64,000 nucleotides of DNA from Coptis chinensis (lineage: Eukaryota; Streptophyta; Magnoliopsida; Ranunculales; Ranunculaceae), in the NCBI GenBank assembly GCA_015680905.1, contig CM027378.1:60351501-60415500 (forward strand), given 5' to 3'. Numbering within the stretch: the stretch's first letter is position 1; the number at the start of each line of letters is the position of its first letter. Shown in pieces: positions 42,900-55,415 of this stretch. The notes under the pieces were generated by a model. It was not told the DNA's origin. It did no database searches and saw only the letters and a program-made list of their open reading frames with translations. Position numbers and translations under genes: made by a program.

Positions 42900-45160
42900 A
42901 TGTATATGCGCGATATCGTCCACCAAATAACTTGTACTAGGTCAAATTGTATGCATTTATGAACTCGTCCCGTGCTTCCTTTAGAATCGCAGTCCCACCC
43001 AATTGAAGTCCCCTTTTAAGCAAGCAAGTAGTTTCATCGATGATGGGGTGCTACCAAAATTAAAATGCAAAACTACATTAGTATATACATTTCCAAAAGA
43101 CCAAAAGAAAAAGAAAAAACTAAAGTTCGAATATTAACTCACCAGATTATGATATGGACGACTCTGTAGGGAGAAGTGAATAGGAAGATCACGGTTAATG
43201 ATTCGAATATGAGTTTGCTTTTCTTACCAATACATATACCTATTCTCATACTCCCATGGATAAGTAGCAGTAGGTCCTCAATTTTGGGGTTGTATCACGT
43301 GATTTTGCCATCTACCCCAGTAGGCATGCACAATACTATATTTCACGTCGTAGCCGCGTCCAGAAAGGGTTCTCGTCGAGGTCTTTGGTCTTGGGGGATC
43401 TGAGGGTACAAACTGAACATGTCCTAACTGACGCATAACCCTAGAAACATTGTAATGCTCCACAACATCAAGAAAACATATAAATCCCTCGAAAAAAGCT
43501 ATTTCATCCACCGGGCGTGTGGCTCGGACATTATCATAGGGATACCATTTAACCTGTCAAATAGCATATGATTGAGGAAATCAATCATTAACCACGTACT
43601 CCAATAATCAATTAATAAATATAATTATTTACAAACCCAAATACTTACATCGGAATAAGTCTAATCATCAAGTATTGCTCGAGTATAGTTCAATGCTTCT
43701 GTTGTGTTAGCATAGCTCAACTGAGTGTTTATGAGTACGCGACATGTTCAAGTTATAATTCAAGTTTGGGAATGGCCTGAATCTCAGGAAGTACTCATAG
43801 ATCCATGCCTAGATTAATATAGACACCCAGTTAACATTCTAATAGATAGATAAAATTAACATTGAAAAGAAAAACGAAAATACTCATACCTATAGGATAG
43901 TTAAATAACCTGAAACACCCTTCACCTTGGCACTTGTCGCAGTCCCAAGAGCCCTATACAAGTATGCCAGTAAGGCTGCACCCTACGCGTAGTCTCTGAT
44001 CTCATTAAATTTCAAAAGCAGCCTCAGATAACAAACAGGAACTTCAGTTCCAGATGTGTCAGTGAAGGCAGTACATCCAAAGAAAAATAAGAGATAAGCT
44101 CTTACAGCAAACTACAACTCTTTATGGGTTGACACCTTCTTCACAACAACCCCATTTCCATTACATAAATCTTCATCCGTCGCCTTCCTAGCAAACTGCT
44201 TCAACAAGAAATCCATCCTAACTCTGGAAGTGAACTTATTGGCTTTCATCTCCGCATCTATCTTGTCAATGGGTATGCCAAGATCTTTGTGGAGGAGTTT
44301 CTTTGTCTATTCCAGATTCAAATCAGTGTCCCCAGTCACTGCTTTGCCTCTGATTGGAACTCCTAGGAGTTGGGAAACATCGTCCAATGTGATTGTTATT
44401 TCGACCCACGACATATGAAAGGTATTGGTCTCTGGATGTCACCTGTCTACAAACGCAGAGACCAACACAGGATCTTGATGCCTATATACACCGAATACTA
44501 GAGCACATAAGCCGGTCCTTTGAAGCTTCTCATGAAAATTTGAGCAGTCTGAACACTCTCTGACGATATCCCATTGTACTAACTTGGTTAGGTGCCCATT
44601 GCACTTCAACGCTCCTCGATCCGCCTAAAATAACCAAAACTCAGTATGTATGCACAAGGTTTCATAATAAAAAAACTTAAATACTAATAGATACTATATG
44701 ATATTACCTGCCCCTCCCAAACATCGCGAGCCACGTGCACCGCATAGTCATACAAAAGATTTGACCCATAAGGGCCACCTCCATAATTTCTTCTCTGGAA
44801 CTCCAAGTCATTCTTAGACTTTCTCACAATAGCCGGTGGAGGTACAGGGGCTACCTCGACATCGTCCTCCTCCTCCTCACCCTCCTCTTCTCCATCATCA
44901 ACACCTTCTTCGTCATCTTCTTCACCATCATCATCATTATCATCAGCTACAACTACACTCTTCCCATGATCCATATTTACATCTTTTTCTTCTAAATCTA
45001 CATTAAAATCACTATCCGTATCACTATTGCTTACATCACTTACAACATTTCCCTTTCTTCTATTTTTCTTTTCTAACTCTACACCACTTACAACTATATT
45101 GCTGGGATCATCCGCTTTTCGATCCCCTCTACGGACTGATGCCGAGGTGTTATTTCCCAT
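42900..45160 (-). pseudogene. Plant mobile domain (PMD) protein of the MULE, broken
   Basis: Minus strand. Exon 1 (45160-44708) encodes MGNNTSASVRRGDRKADD, a long Asp/Glu run and VHVARDVWEG, and ends at a GT donor. The next exon starts at 44624 with ADRGALKCNGHLTKL. It continues HPETNTFHMSWVEITITLDD and VSQLLGVPIRGKAVTGD, the hallmark of the aminotransferase-like plant mobile domain (RWRPETHTFHxPxGExTxTLxDVxxLLGLPxxG). The conserved Trp before HPET is TGA, and a TAG follows DLNLE. Further blocks are KWYPYDNVRATRPVDEIAFF and RVMRQLGHVQFVP (43540-43390). PMD proteins occur in plant transposons and as the silencing factors MAIN and MAIL1. Here the protein is a transposon passenger. Confidence 0.8.
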
Positions 45161-46987
45161 TTCTCTCTTTTTCTTAGGCGCCTCACCGCGACCTTAACTA
45201 CTACTCTCCCCACCTAACAACTTCTTAGCACCTGTGTAGAAAGTTTTTGCTACATTCTTTGTTCAAGGCATTGCTACAAAATAAATAGGAAAAAAAAAAA
45301 CAAGTATTAGTACATATAATAAAAGTTGAATCAAAACTAAATGCTGCAATTCAAAATTCAAACTCAGCCCTTAAATGGAGGCATTATATATAACCTCAAA
45401 ACAATGCTCTTTCACACATATTTCATTTGGCAGTAGCATACAACATATTTTTCTAGATTTATCTTATATCTCAATATATGAAGTTCACTTTCAATACTTA
45501 ATTTTGGTACTTCAACGTAGCAAAACAGAGTTTCCTCATCAGTTCATCCTCAAATTTCAACTGACATCTCTCATCAGTGATCATGAAGAACACGGTAGTA
45601 TTAGTATATATAACAAAAATTGAATCAAAACTAAATGAATATTAAAACATCTGCATTTTTGGATCATTTTTTAAAACAATCAAAACATATAATAAACTCG
45701 GAGACCTTAGAAAAAGCAACGACGTCCAACTATAAAGCTTTTGAGAAAAAAACTTATTACTAGATCGAAAAAAGTGCAGCAAAATTAAACTTAGTATAAC
45801 GTCTCGAGAAAAACAACAACTCAACTTAGCTATCAAAATTAGTACAAAGGTCATTTCTTAACATACACATATATACCAAAATAAACCAACAATGCTGCAC
45901 TATTCAAAATTCCCTTAAATGGAGGCATTACACATAATCTAGGACTTAATAATATACATAGATTGAATGACAAAAGAAGACTCATATTGTCAACCGAACT
46001 AGCTAGATAAGATAGAAGTAATGTTAACAGATATACAGTGTATCAAATCAAATGAATCACCATCAACAAATGTAGAAGAAAACTGAAAGTTAGAACATTC
46101 TATCAGTGTGCCCGAATGAACATAGAAGCAAATTAACCAACTAACTTAAACCAAAAGTGCGAACAAGGTTATTACTAAAAGATATATAAAAAGGAGCACA
46201 GGGTAATAAAAAGAACGAAAGGAGAACTGAAGGAGATTCTACTATTTGTGGGTTTTCAGAGTTTTCTCATATAATTGCTAATCATAATCACACACAATGC
46301 GATCGAAGCATTCAAAATCAAGTTACATTCAAAATCTGATTACAATTTAAAATCAATTACATTTAAGGTCTGTTTACATTCAAAATCTGATTAAATCAAG
46401 TTACATTCAAAATACAAAATACAAAGTGATCACAATATAACATAATCATTAGATGCTACTTCAATTACAATTTTCAAACAATAAATTACTAATACAATCA
46501 AACAACAAAACGAGATGCATTTGTTGAAAAAGAATTGAATAGTTGAGGAGAAGCTATTTACCTCTCAGTAGAAGATGAAAACGATTTTGCTACAATGATT
46601 TCTTAACAATGCCGGTTGCCCAAACTCAAATTAGATGAGACCAACAACAATGGTGGCGAACACTAATTTGATTCAAAACAATACTTTGGACCTTCAAAAC
46701 AATAATTTCACACAATTTGGTGGAGTAGAGGAGATGGAGACGAAGGCTGGAATGTGTTAAACGTAAAGAATGAAGTTGGTGGAGTAGAGGAGACGGAGAC
46801 GGAGACGAAGGATGTATTAAATGTAAAGAAGGTAACTAGTTATTTCCAGGTTTTTTTTTTATCGGGCTTTGGTGATGGAGGCTGCCCAACACTCTAGGTT
46901 GCGTCCAACACAATTACAAACCCCAAATTGGGCCGGGGTCTGCCCATCACAAAATGGGGTCCGTCAATAACACGACTCTTATTCTAT
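45161..46987. other. Right non-coding part of the MULE
   Basis: AT-rich, with local repeats. A block with AAATGGAGGCATTA occurs near 45375 and again near 45915. A unit containing ACATTCAAAATCTGATTA is repeated at 46320-46410. A roughly 60-bp unit with GGTGGAGTAGAGGAGA is duplicated at 46720-46835. No gene recognised. The terminal inverted repeat occupies about 46870-46987. Confidence 0.5.
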
Positions 46988-47000
46988 TCATTCCAAATAA
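46988..47000 (+). repeat. Right copy of 13-bp target-site duplication of the MULE
   Basis: Identical to 36936-36948 (TCATTCCAAATAA). Confidence 0.75.
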
Positions 47001-47407
47001 TTGAAAGCCAGCCACCTAAGAAAATTCCATATGAGTTTGTAAAATTCATTTCATGAGTTGTATCGGCATCACTCTTAGCGAGTAATGATGTTCTAGTGTG
47101 GAACCATTTTTATATCCATTTAACTCAAAACTTTGAATTAAGTACAAGTAGCAAACAAGGATTTCCAAGAAGAAAGTTGTCTTGAGATAATTGTATCCGT
47201 ACAAATTTGCAATATTTATCGATCACTAGAAAAGAAGATGATTAGCTTTCTCAATTTAAATTTGTAATCAAAGAAGATTTGAATCACATAAAGAATTTGA
47301 AATCTAAACGAGATTTAACAAATGGGATTAACAAATTGAAGATGAATCAACAGATCTAAGGTAATAATTTGATGAAAAAGTGATAGAACTAAACTAGAAT
47401 AAAATGA

Positions 47408-47807
47408 ACGAAAAACGACTAAAAAGGGTATCGAACTTTACAAGTTTTGACAATATGGGAACTAAACTTTTTTTTTTCGGTCAAATTGGGGACCAAACTT
47501 TTTAATTTTTGCAATGTGGGGACATGTATAACATGATATCTAAATTTCTCACACGATGTTTCACAATTCTAATTAAAATCTATGGTCATGAGGTTGTAGC
47601 ATGGATATACTTTGATAAGAAAGTGTATAACAATGTATGCAACTTGTGAATTATGAAACACCGTGTGAGAAATTTAGACTACATGTGTAATTAGTCCCCA
47701 CATTGCAAAAATGAAAAAGTTTGGTCCCCAATTTGACCGAAAAAAAAATTTAGTCCCCATATTGTTAAAACTTGTAAAGTTCGATACCTTTTTTAATCAT
47801 TTTTCGT
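47408..47807. mobile_element. 400-bp foldback MITE with 7-bp target duplication
   Basis: ACGAAAAA at the left end and TTTTCGT at the right end open inverted repeats of about 115 bp, including TCGAACTTTACAAGTTTT against AAAACTTGTAAAGTTCGA and TCAAATTGGGGACCAAACTT against AAGTTTGGTCCCCAATTTGA. AAAATGA at 47401-47407 is repeated at 47808-47814. A 7-8 bp duplication fits hAT or Mutator-derived MITEs. Confidence 0.85.
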
Positions 47808-48140
47808 AAAATGAATGTTTACTAACCAAATTGAAAAAATCTTGAACAACTTTGACCTTCGTTTAAAGAGCTTTAATGACAGTTTAAGTTTAAGAAGTTG
47901 AAATGAAGTACGCGTCATCGGTCTACACCATAACGTGATTCAAAAAATCAGAACAAACATAAGAAATGAGTCAAATGAGAAAGTGAATTGTATACATCAG
48001 ACTTCCCTTTCCAAATATTTATAGAAGTTCCACAGAAGTTTCCAGTGTTCTGACATATATAAAACAGAATCTCTAACCAACTCTAACCGAATCGATAATT
48101 ACCCTGCTGTCACAACAACTTGAATAAATTATACAAGTAA

Positions 48141-48990
48141 TATTCCTTCCATCCTTTGCTCGTTGAGTCTATTTTTACTACAATTTTGGTAACGCTAAGT
48201 TTGCTTTCAGCCCAATAGAGACATGACACGTGTCCATCCAGCAAAACAAAATATAGTTAGAAAATTGGTATTGTTCTGAATTATTTATATTCCTATTATG
48301 CCCTTACCTTCTACCTCAAGTCCTCAAACCCACCAGTTGAAATAAGAGAAAATAATTTTTCAATTGCTTTGCTGCATCTTTTGCATTAGAAGTTGCACTG
48401 CAAATGGCGACAAATTTTATCTCGAAGCACATACACTCTTATGATTTTGTGTAAAATAACTAAATTAAAAACATTTCAATTGACCCTTTTGTAGAAGTAA
48501 TATCATCAGAGTCACCAAAATTTCACAATCAACTAAAATTTGCAACACATGATTTGTACAAAACTACTAAAATTGGAAAGAAGAATCAGAAAAACAATAG
48601 TCTGAAAAGACCGAAACATGATTTGTTGTTGGAGATTGTTGTCTTTGGTTTAAATTTTCTTTAAAAGAGTGATAATGAAGGGGAGAAGACTGTCTAGCTA
48701 GAAGAGAAGAAAACGTGGTGGTAAGCTTTTCTTTTGGTTTCTGTCACATGACAGGTTGATTAGATGAAATTGCTAGTGGGAGTTTTATAAAAGTTTTCCT
48801 AGTGTTTCATTTTGTACGGGACAGGGGAAGGAGAAGGAGAGGGCATAATAGGAAGAAAACAAACTCAGAACGGTTCCAATTTTTGATGTACTTTTTGTTT
48901 AGTTAGCTGGACACATATCATGCCTCCATTGGGCGGGAAGCAAACTAACCATTACCGAAATTGCAGCAAAAATGGACTCTTTGCTCCGGC
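48141..48990. mobile_element. Foldback element with long inverted ends
   Basis: Left GAGTCTATTTTTACTACAAT, then GCCCAATAGAGACATG and ATTCCTATTATGCCC, each have an inverted partner at the right (TTGCAGCAAAAATGGACTC, CATGCCTCCATTGGGC, GGGCATAATAGGAAG). The arms are about 165 bp. The left end (ATTCCTTCCATCC) recalls Stowaway/mariner termini. The interior shows no gene. ACACGTGTCC at 48228 carries a G-box. Confidence 0.65.
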
Positions 48991-49181
48991 TCGCTAGTCA
49001 AATAAAAAAGGACTTGTAGTCTACGAACTTTAAAGCTGAAAAATGAGCCAAGTATGTATATCATTATTAAAACATACTACCATAAATGGTAACGTTTTGA
49101 TTCTGGCCATTTCTTAATTAACTCTTCACTCTTGGAAACTATATCTTAAGCTACTCATACCTGCTGACTTGTTCATGGTTC

Positions 49182-49592
49182 CATAGTACAAAATATCGTG
49201 ATAAATATTGAGATTTCAGCAAAAGATACATAAATATTGTGATAAGTTTAGAGATATATACAACTACAAATATCGGTGATATTTCAACGATATTTATGAT
49301 ATTTTCAATATTTTAGGATATATTGCGATATTTGGAGATATTTGGCGATATTTTGTTTAGATGATAATTTTATTTAATATTTACCATTATATTTCAAATA
49401 AATATAAATGATATATCGTGATATATCAAGAAATATCCACAATATCCACGATATTTGTCGATAGTTTAGATATATCCACGATATTTGCATATCAAACAAT
49501 GTAAAATATCTCTAAAGAGAAGGATATATCTATGATACATATCAAGAAATTGAGTATCGATAAATACCCATATCCTGATATTTTGTACTATG
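49182..49592. mobile_element. MITE rich in GATATTT repeats
   Basis: CATAGTACAAAATATC at the left matches the complement GATATTTTGTACTATG at 49577-49592. The interior is a dense series of GATATTT/AAATATC units in both orientations. No coding capacity. Confidence 0.7.
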
Positions 49593-51180
49593 TATGGTTC
49601 TATACTAGAAATGCCCCTGCATTGAATGCACCCATGCTTCGACATGTCGTATGCTACACGTTTTATTGTTTAAGTGTGCCTTTGGCATGCCTCTACAGCC
49701 TACCTTTTAGAGAGATTTTGTTCGGAATATTTAAATAGAAATTGCTCTGCCTATAGCTAGGCACTCTAGATCTAGTCTTAGAGATTTACATCACTTAACT
49801 TTTAGGTGCAAGCTCGTGTTCTAGGTGAGTTCTATGACTTCTATCAATATTCAATATTCAGTAGTTTTCTTGAAAGACACAACACGTTACTGATATACGT
49901 ATTGGTGTATCGGTACCATACGGAGACTAGCTAGATATATTGTGCCATTTCTCACAATATCAACAAATCTTGCTGTTTTTTGTGGCTTTTTATTCTTCGG
50001 TTTTACATATAAAACCACTAATCACAGGATTGCCAATTGCCAGCCATCCATTAATTAACCACATATAAATCTCCATAGGGAAGCTCTCATCATTAAAACT
50101 AAATAGATTCCCTTTTTACTGTTAAAATGTATATCTATATGTAATGAGGGAAATAAATCGATAACAAGAATAATTTGATTGAAATAATTAAATGTAAAAG
50201 TGTATGAATTTAAATACATGGAAATTTCATACACTATTAATTGAAATTTGAGTAACTCAAAAATCCTATGAGGACCTCTGCACTCCTTATTGATGAGATT
50301 TATCGAATTGAATGGATCAACTTAATTGTTTTTCATTCAACTGTAGAGGCCACGGAGCTCGATATGTGGGATTGGAACCAAGTCCATGATAGTATGACAC
50401 TTGTACTCCGCATGAAATAGGTTCCTGCTTCAATGCATGATTCCATTAGTTATATCATCTTGAGTATAATAACAGCTTTGTTTGCTAAGTTATTCGTTAA
50501 TGATGTCATATTGTCACTGTACTACTTGATAATGTGCGATCCTTCTGGACTCGCGCAGAAAATATTTTTACTGGTAATATGTAGTACTAAATTAATTTGG
50601 CTTTAAACTGATTTCATTTACCACAATGCCGCAATTAATCTGCTGTAAGCCTACCTACATGACAGAATTTAGACTTAATTAGGATGGACAATTTTCTTAC
50701 ATACTTCGTGGTGCCATTAGCTCTAGCTGGTCCGGCCATGAAGGAACATTAACGGAGAGATAAGCCTTATTAAATAAGACTCTTGAGTAGGCTCCTTTGG
50801 CTCTGCGCCTCTGCCAAGGTACTTAGGTACATATCCCACCTATTTTGTAAATTCTAGGAACACAAAGCATTGTCTTCTTCTGCAGTTTGACTGTTTTGAG
50901 CTGTGAATGATCTACCGATATCCACCTAATTATCAGAAACTATAAATATCTAGCTCACAATTTTGCATCGATTATCAATTTGGCCTAGTACGTGATTCCT
51001 CGGCCATTAAAAGCCTTAAAAGATTATAGAACTACTAGATAGAAAGTTTCATAAAATTAATTATTAGCATAGGACCCTACGAATGGAGCGTTTAAACAAT
51101 ACTAGATTAGACTTTTAATATTAGAGATTGATCTGCTGTTAATTTGCATTCTTATCAGAAAAATTAGTATACATGAGTTC
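49593..51180. other. Intergenic, nothing recognised
   Basis: AT-rich, without a convincing reading frame, repeat or RNA gene. Confidence 0.4.
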
Positions 51181-52972
51181 TGTTAAATTTAATGTTATTG
51201 GTGATGTTAGGAGAGTTTTGACATTGATAGATGGAGAGATACCAAGAATAAGAACAATAGAGAAGAATAGAGATTGATTGATTGAGAGAGTTGAGTTAGA
51301 GATTGATTAGAGTTCAGAGTATTAAGTTCTCTACCCAAAGTTATATATTTATACTAAACTACCTTGGGAGTGAAGTAACTCAAAACATGAGAATAGAAAC
51401 TACTTGGTATAGATGTCTACACTTATAGAAACGTGGGACTGTACATATAGGACATATTTTATAAATATATAACTCTGGGTAGAGAACTTAATACTCTGAA
51501 CTCTAACCCTAATCAATCTCTAACTCAACTCTCTCAATCAATCAATCTCTATTCTTCTCCATTGTTCTTCTTCTTGGCATCTCTCCATCTATCAATGTCA
51601 CAACTCTCCTAGTATCACTAATAACATTAAATTTAACATGGTATCAGAGCCAGGTTCAAATCAAAGTTCAGTGGTATGCTAGGAGAGGAATCTCTTAAAA
51701 TCAATATCCAAAAAAAAAAATTAAAATCAAAATCAATTCTTTTTCAATTTTCAGTATTCAATTCAAGTCAAATTTCAATCTTTCTCATAAGAAGAAGTTC
51801 TTCTATCTCGATTCAAGTTTCATTCTTTCTCTAGATGGATTTACTATTCACCGACACTATTTACCATTACTATTCATTATTTATGTTCATCATTACTATT
51901 TGCCGACGCTATTCATCGTTACTATTCATTATTCTCCATGGTTCGAAGTCAGTATTCAAGGTTCCGCAATCTCTCTGTTAAGTATTGGTCAAGGCGCGCA
52001 TCCGCTCAAAATTGCTTTCGTCAAGGGGTGCACACGCTCATAATTGTCTTCGTCAAGGCGCGCACAGGCTCAGGAATTACCTTCGTAGAGGCGCGCACAC
52101 CCTCATCTCTATATCTCTATATCTCACAGTCACTGTCATTATTCTCCATAGGGGCACACGCGCTTAGGTTTGCCTTCGTCAAGGGGAGCACGCGCTCTAG
52201 TGTATATCGCGACGCATTATCTTTTCTCTGTTTTCAGTACTGTTTCAGATGTCTCCACCTTGGTATCTTGATTGGAGGCTTCTATTTAAGCTTGGTTTTC
52301 TTGACAACTTGCACGTTTCATAAAATTTCCCTTATAAGGGTTTTACTCCCTTTCATGTCATGGTTCTAAGTTCGATGGTGTTTCACCGACTTTATGTTTT
52401 AGTCTTCTTATTGAGGAGCTTATTATATGCTGTTGTCGTTGATGGTTCAACTTTTCAGGTTTTGATTCCTTTTATGCCGCAGTGGTGCCCGGAACTCAGG
52501 TGCTTCATTGACTCTTACTATCTCTTATTGAGCACTTTGCCTGAAAAGCACGAGCTTTCTATTCATCTCTCAGGTTGTAGTCATATCATCACTACACTAT
52601 TCAAAATTCATTTCGATCTCAGGTTGCAGTCATGCCTAAACTACACTCATATTTTAGTTTGTGATTGTGGTACAACTTCAGTATTCAGGTTAGGCCATTG
52701 TTTACACCGACAATTTCACTTTCCAGAATGTCTCGCCTCAGCAGTTGTTTGGGTTCTTCAACTAAAGACAGTTCTATGCAAAAGGGGGAGTTGTATTCTT
52801 ATATTTTCTTTCTACCATTCAAGCTGTAATTTGCATAGTTTGCAGCATTACAGCTTGAGGGGGAGTATTAGAATATGTCCTATACGTAAAGTCCCACGTT
52901 TCTATAAGTGTGGACATCTATATCTAGTAGTTTCTATTATCATGTTTTGGGTTACTTCACACCCAAGGTAGG
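51181..52972 (+). mobile_element. Non-autonomous LTR retroelement with an inverted 5' LTR copy
   Basis: A 3'-complete LTR part (about 51462-51638, ending AACA) is followed at 51639 by TGGTATCAGAGCCAGG, the primer-binding site complementary to initiator Met tRNA. A polypurine tract (TTGAGGGGGAGT) at about 52855 precedes the start of a second LTR (TATTAGAATATGTCC, 52866 on), which is cut at 52972. To the left, 51181-51464 is the same LTR in reverse orientation, nearly complete. Only 1.2 kb of internal sequence exists, with no gag or pol motif, so it is a short, deleted relative of a copia-like element. Confidence 0.75.
51985..52210 (+). repeat. GC-rich minisatellite in the retroelement interior
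   Basis: Four to five units of roughly 37-40 bp containing CTTCGTCAAGGCGCGCACAC and variants. They are noticeably richer in CpG than their surroundings. Confidence 0.65.
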
Positions 52973-53774
52973 TGATCAGTCCCTAAATGTGCATTATATT
53001 ACCTTTACAATGCTTCAAATATGCCATTCTTATGATTAACGAACAAACAACTTATAGCTTTTGCTACCGTTTGCAAGATACATGCCATTTAGGATGTATA
53101 TTCTTAATATGTGCATTTTAGCACAAAAAAGCTTGCTATTGATGCTGCTTGGGAAGATTCTAGATTAGGAGCAAAAGTGCCCAGAAATTCAAAATCAACT
53201 CTCAAAGACTCAAGGACTTAAAGCTAAAAGTTATAGACTCAAGGACTTAAAGCGAAAAGCTATGGACTCAGGGACTTAAAGCCAAAATCAAGAACTATAT
53301 TAAATGGGCTTAGGTTAAAAGCCCACAAGGTTGCGTATAAAAGGAAGGGCAAAGATATATAAACCAAAGAGATGTAAAGAATTAGTTATCCAATGTTTTA
53401 GGGTCCAAACCATTTGGTTTGTTAGAAGTAGTGTAACCTAAATTTACATTAAAGTATTTTTATTTTATTTTATTTACTTTAATTGCATTTTCTATTATTG
53501 TTCTTCAAGTTCTTCAATCAATCCAAGTTTGATTTCATTGTTGTTATTTCAAGTTCAATTAAGTTTTATTCTCTACAAAGTATTCCATGTTTTAATCTTT
53601 GTTTTCATTTTCATGTTTTAAACCCCATCCCTTTACTAGTGTTTTCCACCATTAGAGAGTTTAGAGAGAGTCCTTTCAATTCATCCAGCCATTCCTCCCA
53701 CTATAAGAGTTTAAGATGAACAACGAACCCAACTCCCACTTTCTCAAATTGTCAAATGGCGCCGTTGCCGGGAG
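52973..53774 (+). mobile_element. Ty3-gypsy (Athila-like) LTR with primer-binding site
   Basis: From TGATCAGTCC at 52973 to GTCA at 53754 fits an LTR of about 782 bp. Two bases later TGGCGCCGTTGCCGGG (53757 on) matches the primer-binding site typical of plant Athila/Tat gypsy elements. The LTR interrupts the 3' LTR of the preceding retroelement at 52972. Three copies of a roughly 30-bp unit with GACTCAAGGACTTAAAG lie at 53200-53285. No gypsy coding region follows. Confidence 0.65.
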
Positions 53775-53935
53775 TTGGGTTTGTTGTTCATCTTAAACTC
53801 TTATGGTGGGAGGAATGGTTGGATGGATTGAAAGAACTCTCTCTAAACTCTTCTAAACTTTCTAATGGTGGAAAACACTAGCTAATGGGATGGGGTTTAA
53901 AACATGAAAGTGAAAACAAGGATTAAAACATGGAA
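53583..53935. repeat. Long palindrome: LTR end and its inverted copy
   Basis: 53583-53737 is repeated in inverse orientation at 53770-53935, flanking the primer-binding site. Matching blocks include AAGAGTTTAAGATGAACAAC and AAACCCCATCCC. Confidence 0.85.
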
Positions 53936-55100
53936 CATAGATGGATTTGGTAAAGTAGACTAACTCACCAAATTACATTCAGGAAAGAGATTACCATAAG
54001 AACATGAGCAAAAACAGCAGGAACCTGTACTATGTTCTTCGTTATGAAAATACGCCACCCACCCCCAAATAAGTTTGGGGTGTGAGTTGTTTGATATAGA
54101 ACAAGAAATACATGGTTTATCTTAATAGTAAGCTACATAATTATTCTACCATGATTTTTCTCTCTCTCAAAAGGTATCTCTAACCATATAGAGGGTTTTT
54201 ACAAGAAGATAAAATCGTACGTTTATCCAGTATCATTTTGGTTACTCTGTGGCGGAAGATTTTAATTTTTATATCCTCAAGTTTTGAAAACTATGTAGAG
54301 ATGTTATAAAGATAACTCGTATAAAAGCTGTGATTTCTAATACTAAGTTTGAAAACAAAACAAGTGATCTTAGGCAACTTTCGTGTTGGCTCTTTATTGA
54401 ACCCAATCCAGTCAGACTGTGGCTTCAGTTATGTGTGTTATAGGATTTATTGCGTAGAACGTAGTGGGATGGTTTATCTGATTGGACATTAGTGGATGGT
54501 GAAACTAGGTCTCTTTGGTGGATTTTGTTAGTTTTGGTTAAAATGGGGTGGAACCAATGCTCTGTTCTGATTGCTGTAGATATTTTGTCCTTGTCTAAAT
54601 GTAGTTGGTGGTTTGATGAAACCTGGAGGTGGTTAGGTTTGTGGCTTTAGCTGTTGCCTCCATGGTGCATTTGGTATATTGAACGCACAGACTTCTTGAT
54701 GGCATGTTGGTGCATAAGGGATAATTGGTATCTATGTGGGTTAAGCTGAGACAGAAAGTGCATGGTGATATGGATAACCCTTAATAACACATAACTGATC
54801 CTCAAACCGCCCTTAGAAGAATGGAGATTGTGTACTTCAAAGGGTTGGTCTATCTGGAATCCATTGCCAGTTTTGTTTTTGGAAAATCACATAAGTACGT
54901 ATTGTTGTAACGAGAAACTCTATTATAAGCACAGAAAAAACAAGAACTTTTATGAAAGGGTGAGAGAAGGGTTTTTCTTTTTGGCTTTTTGGGTTTTTAT
55001 TCCTAAATTACTTAAAACAATAACAGAAAAAGAGAAAACTAATACTAAGAAAAATCACTATGAGGAGAGTGATCCTCCCAATAGAATGAAAAAATGTTTG
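53936..55100. other. Intergenic, nothing recognised
   Basis: No gene or repeat named. 54350-54800 is G/T-rich and may be a decayed retroelement in sense orientation, but no motif supports this. Confidence 0.35.
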
Positions 55101-55118
55101 AAATTATACAGAATGACA

Positions 55119-55415
55119 CTTATACCACTGTTTTTAAGTGTGGTATAAATATATTTACCACTGTTATACAACCGTGACAATAGGTGGTGTGGTATATAAT
55201 AATAGCAAAACTGTGGTATATATGTTTAACGGATACCACGGTTTTTCAAAGAATCGTGGTTTGTATGCCCATTATATACCACGGTTGTCAACAGAACCGT
55301 GGCATATAAGCTATTGAAACCGTGGTTTATATTGGTGTATGTGTTATAATACCGTGGTATATAGTTATACTAAACACTACGGTTTATGCCAAACTGTGGT
55401 ATATATTTTAATAAT
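55119..55415. repeat. Subterminal CCGTGGTATAT repeats, left end
   Basis: About ten copies of ACCGTGGTATA and its complement in both orientations at 20-40 bp spacing. Confidence 0.8.

Larger units (their letters stand above)
36949..46987. mobile_element. Mutator-like element (MULE) of about 10 kb with three decayed genes
   Basis: It is bounded by a 13-bp direct repeat (36936-36948 and 46988-47000). The ends are inverted relatives: left CCCATTTTGTGTTGGGCGGACC near 36986 corresponds to the complement of GGTCTGCCCATCACAAAATGGG near 46938-46959. A second block, TGTAATTTGTGTTGG, near 37050 corresponds to CCAACACAATTACA at about 46898. Coding remnants inside are a FAR1/MURA-type transposase and an OTU-like protease on the plus strand and a plant-mobile-domain protein on the minus strand. 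Non-coding parts have internal inverted and tandem repeats. All three genes have stops or frameshifts, so this copy cannot be autonomous. Confidence 0.8.

Noticed and set aside
53757..53774. TGGCGCCGTTGCCGGG as part of a gene or tRNA
   Set aside because: It sits two bases after an LTR end and matches a gypsy primer-binding site.
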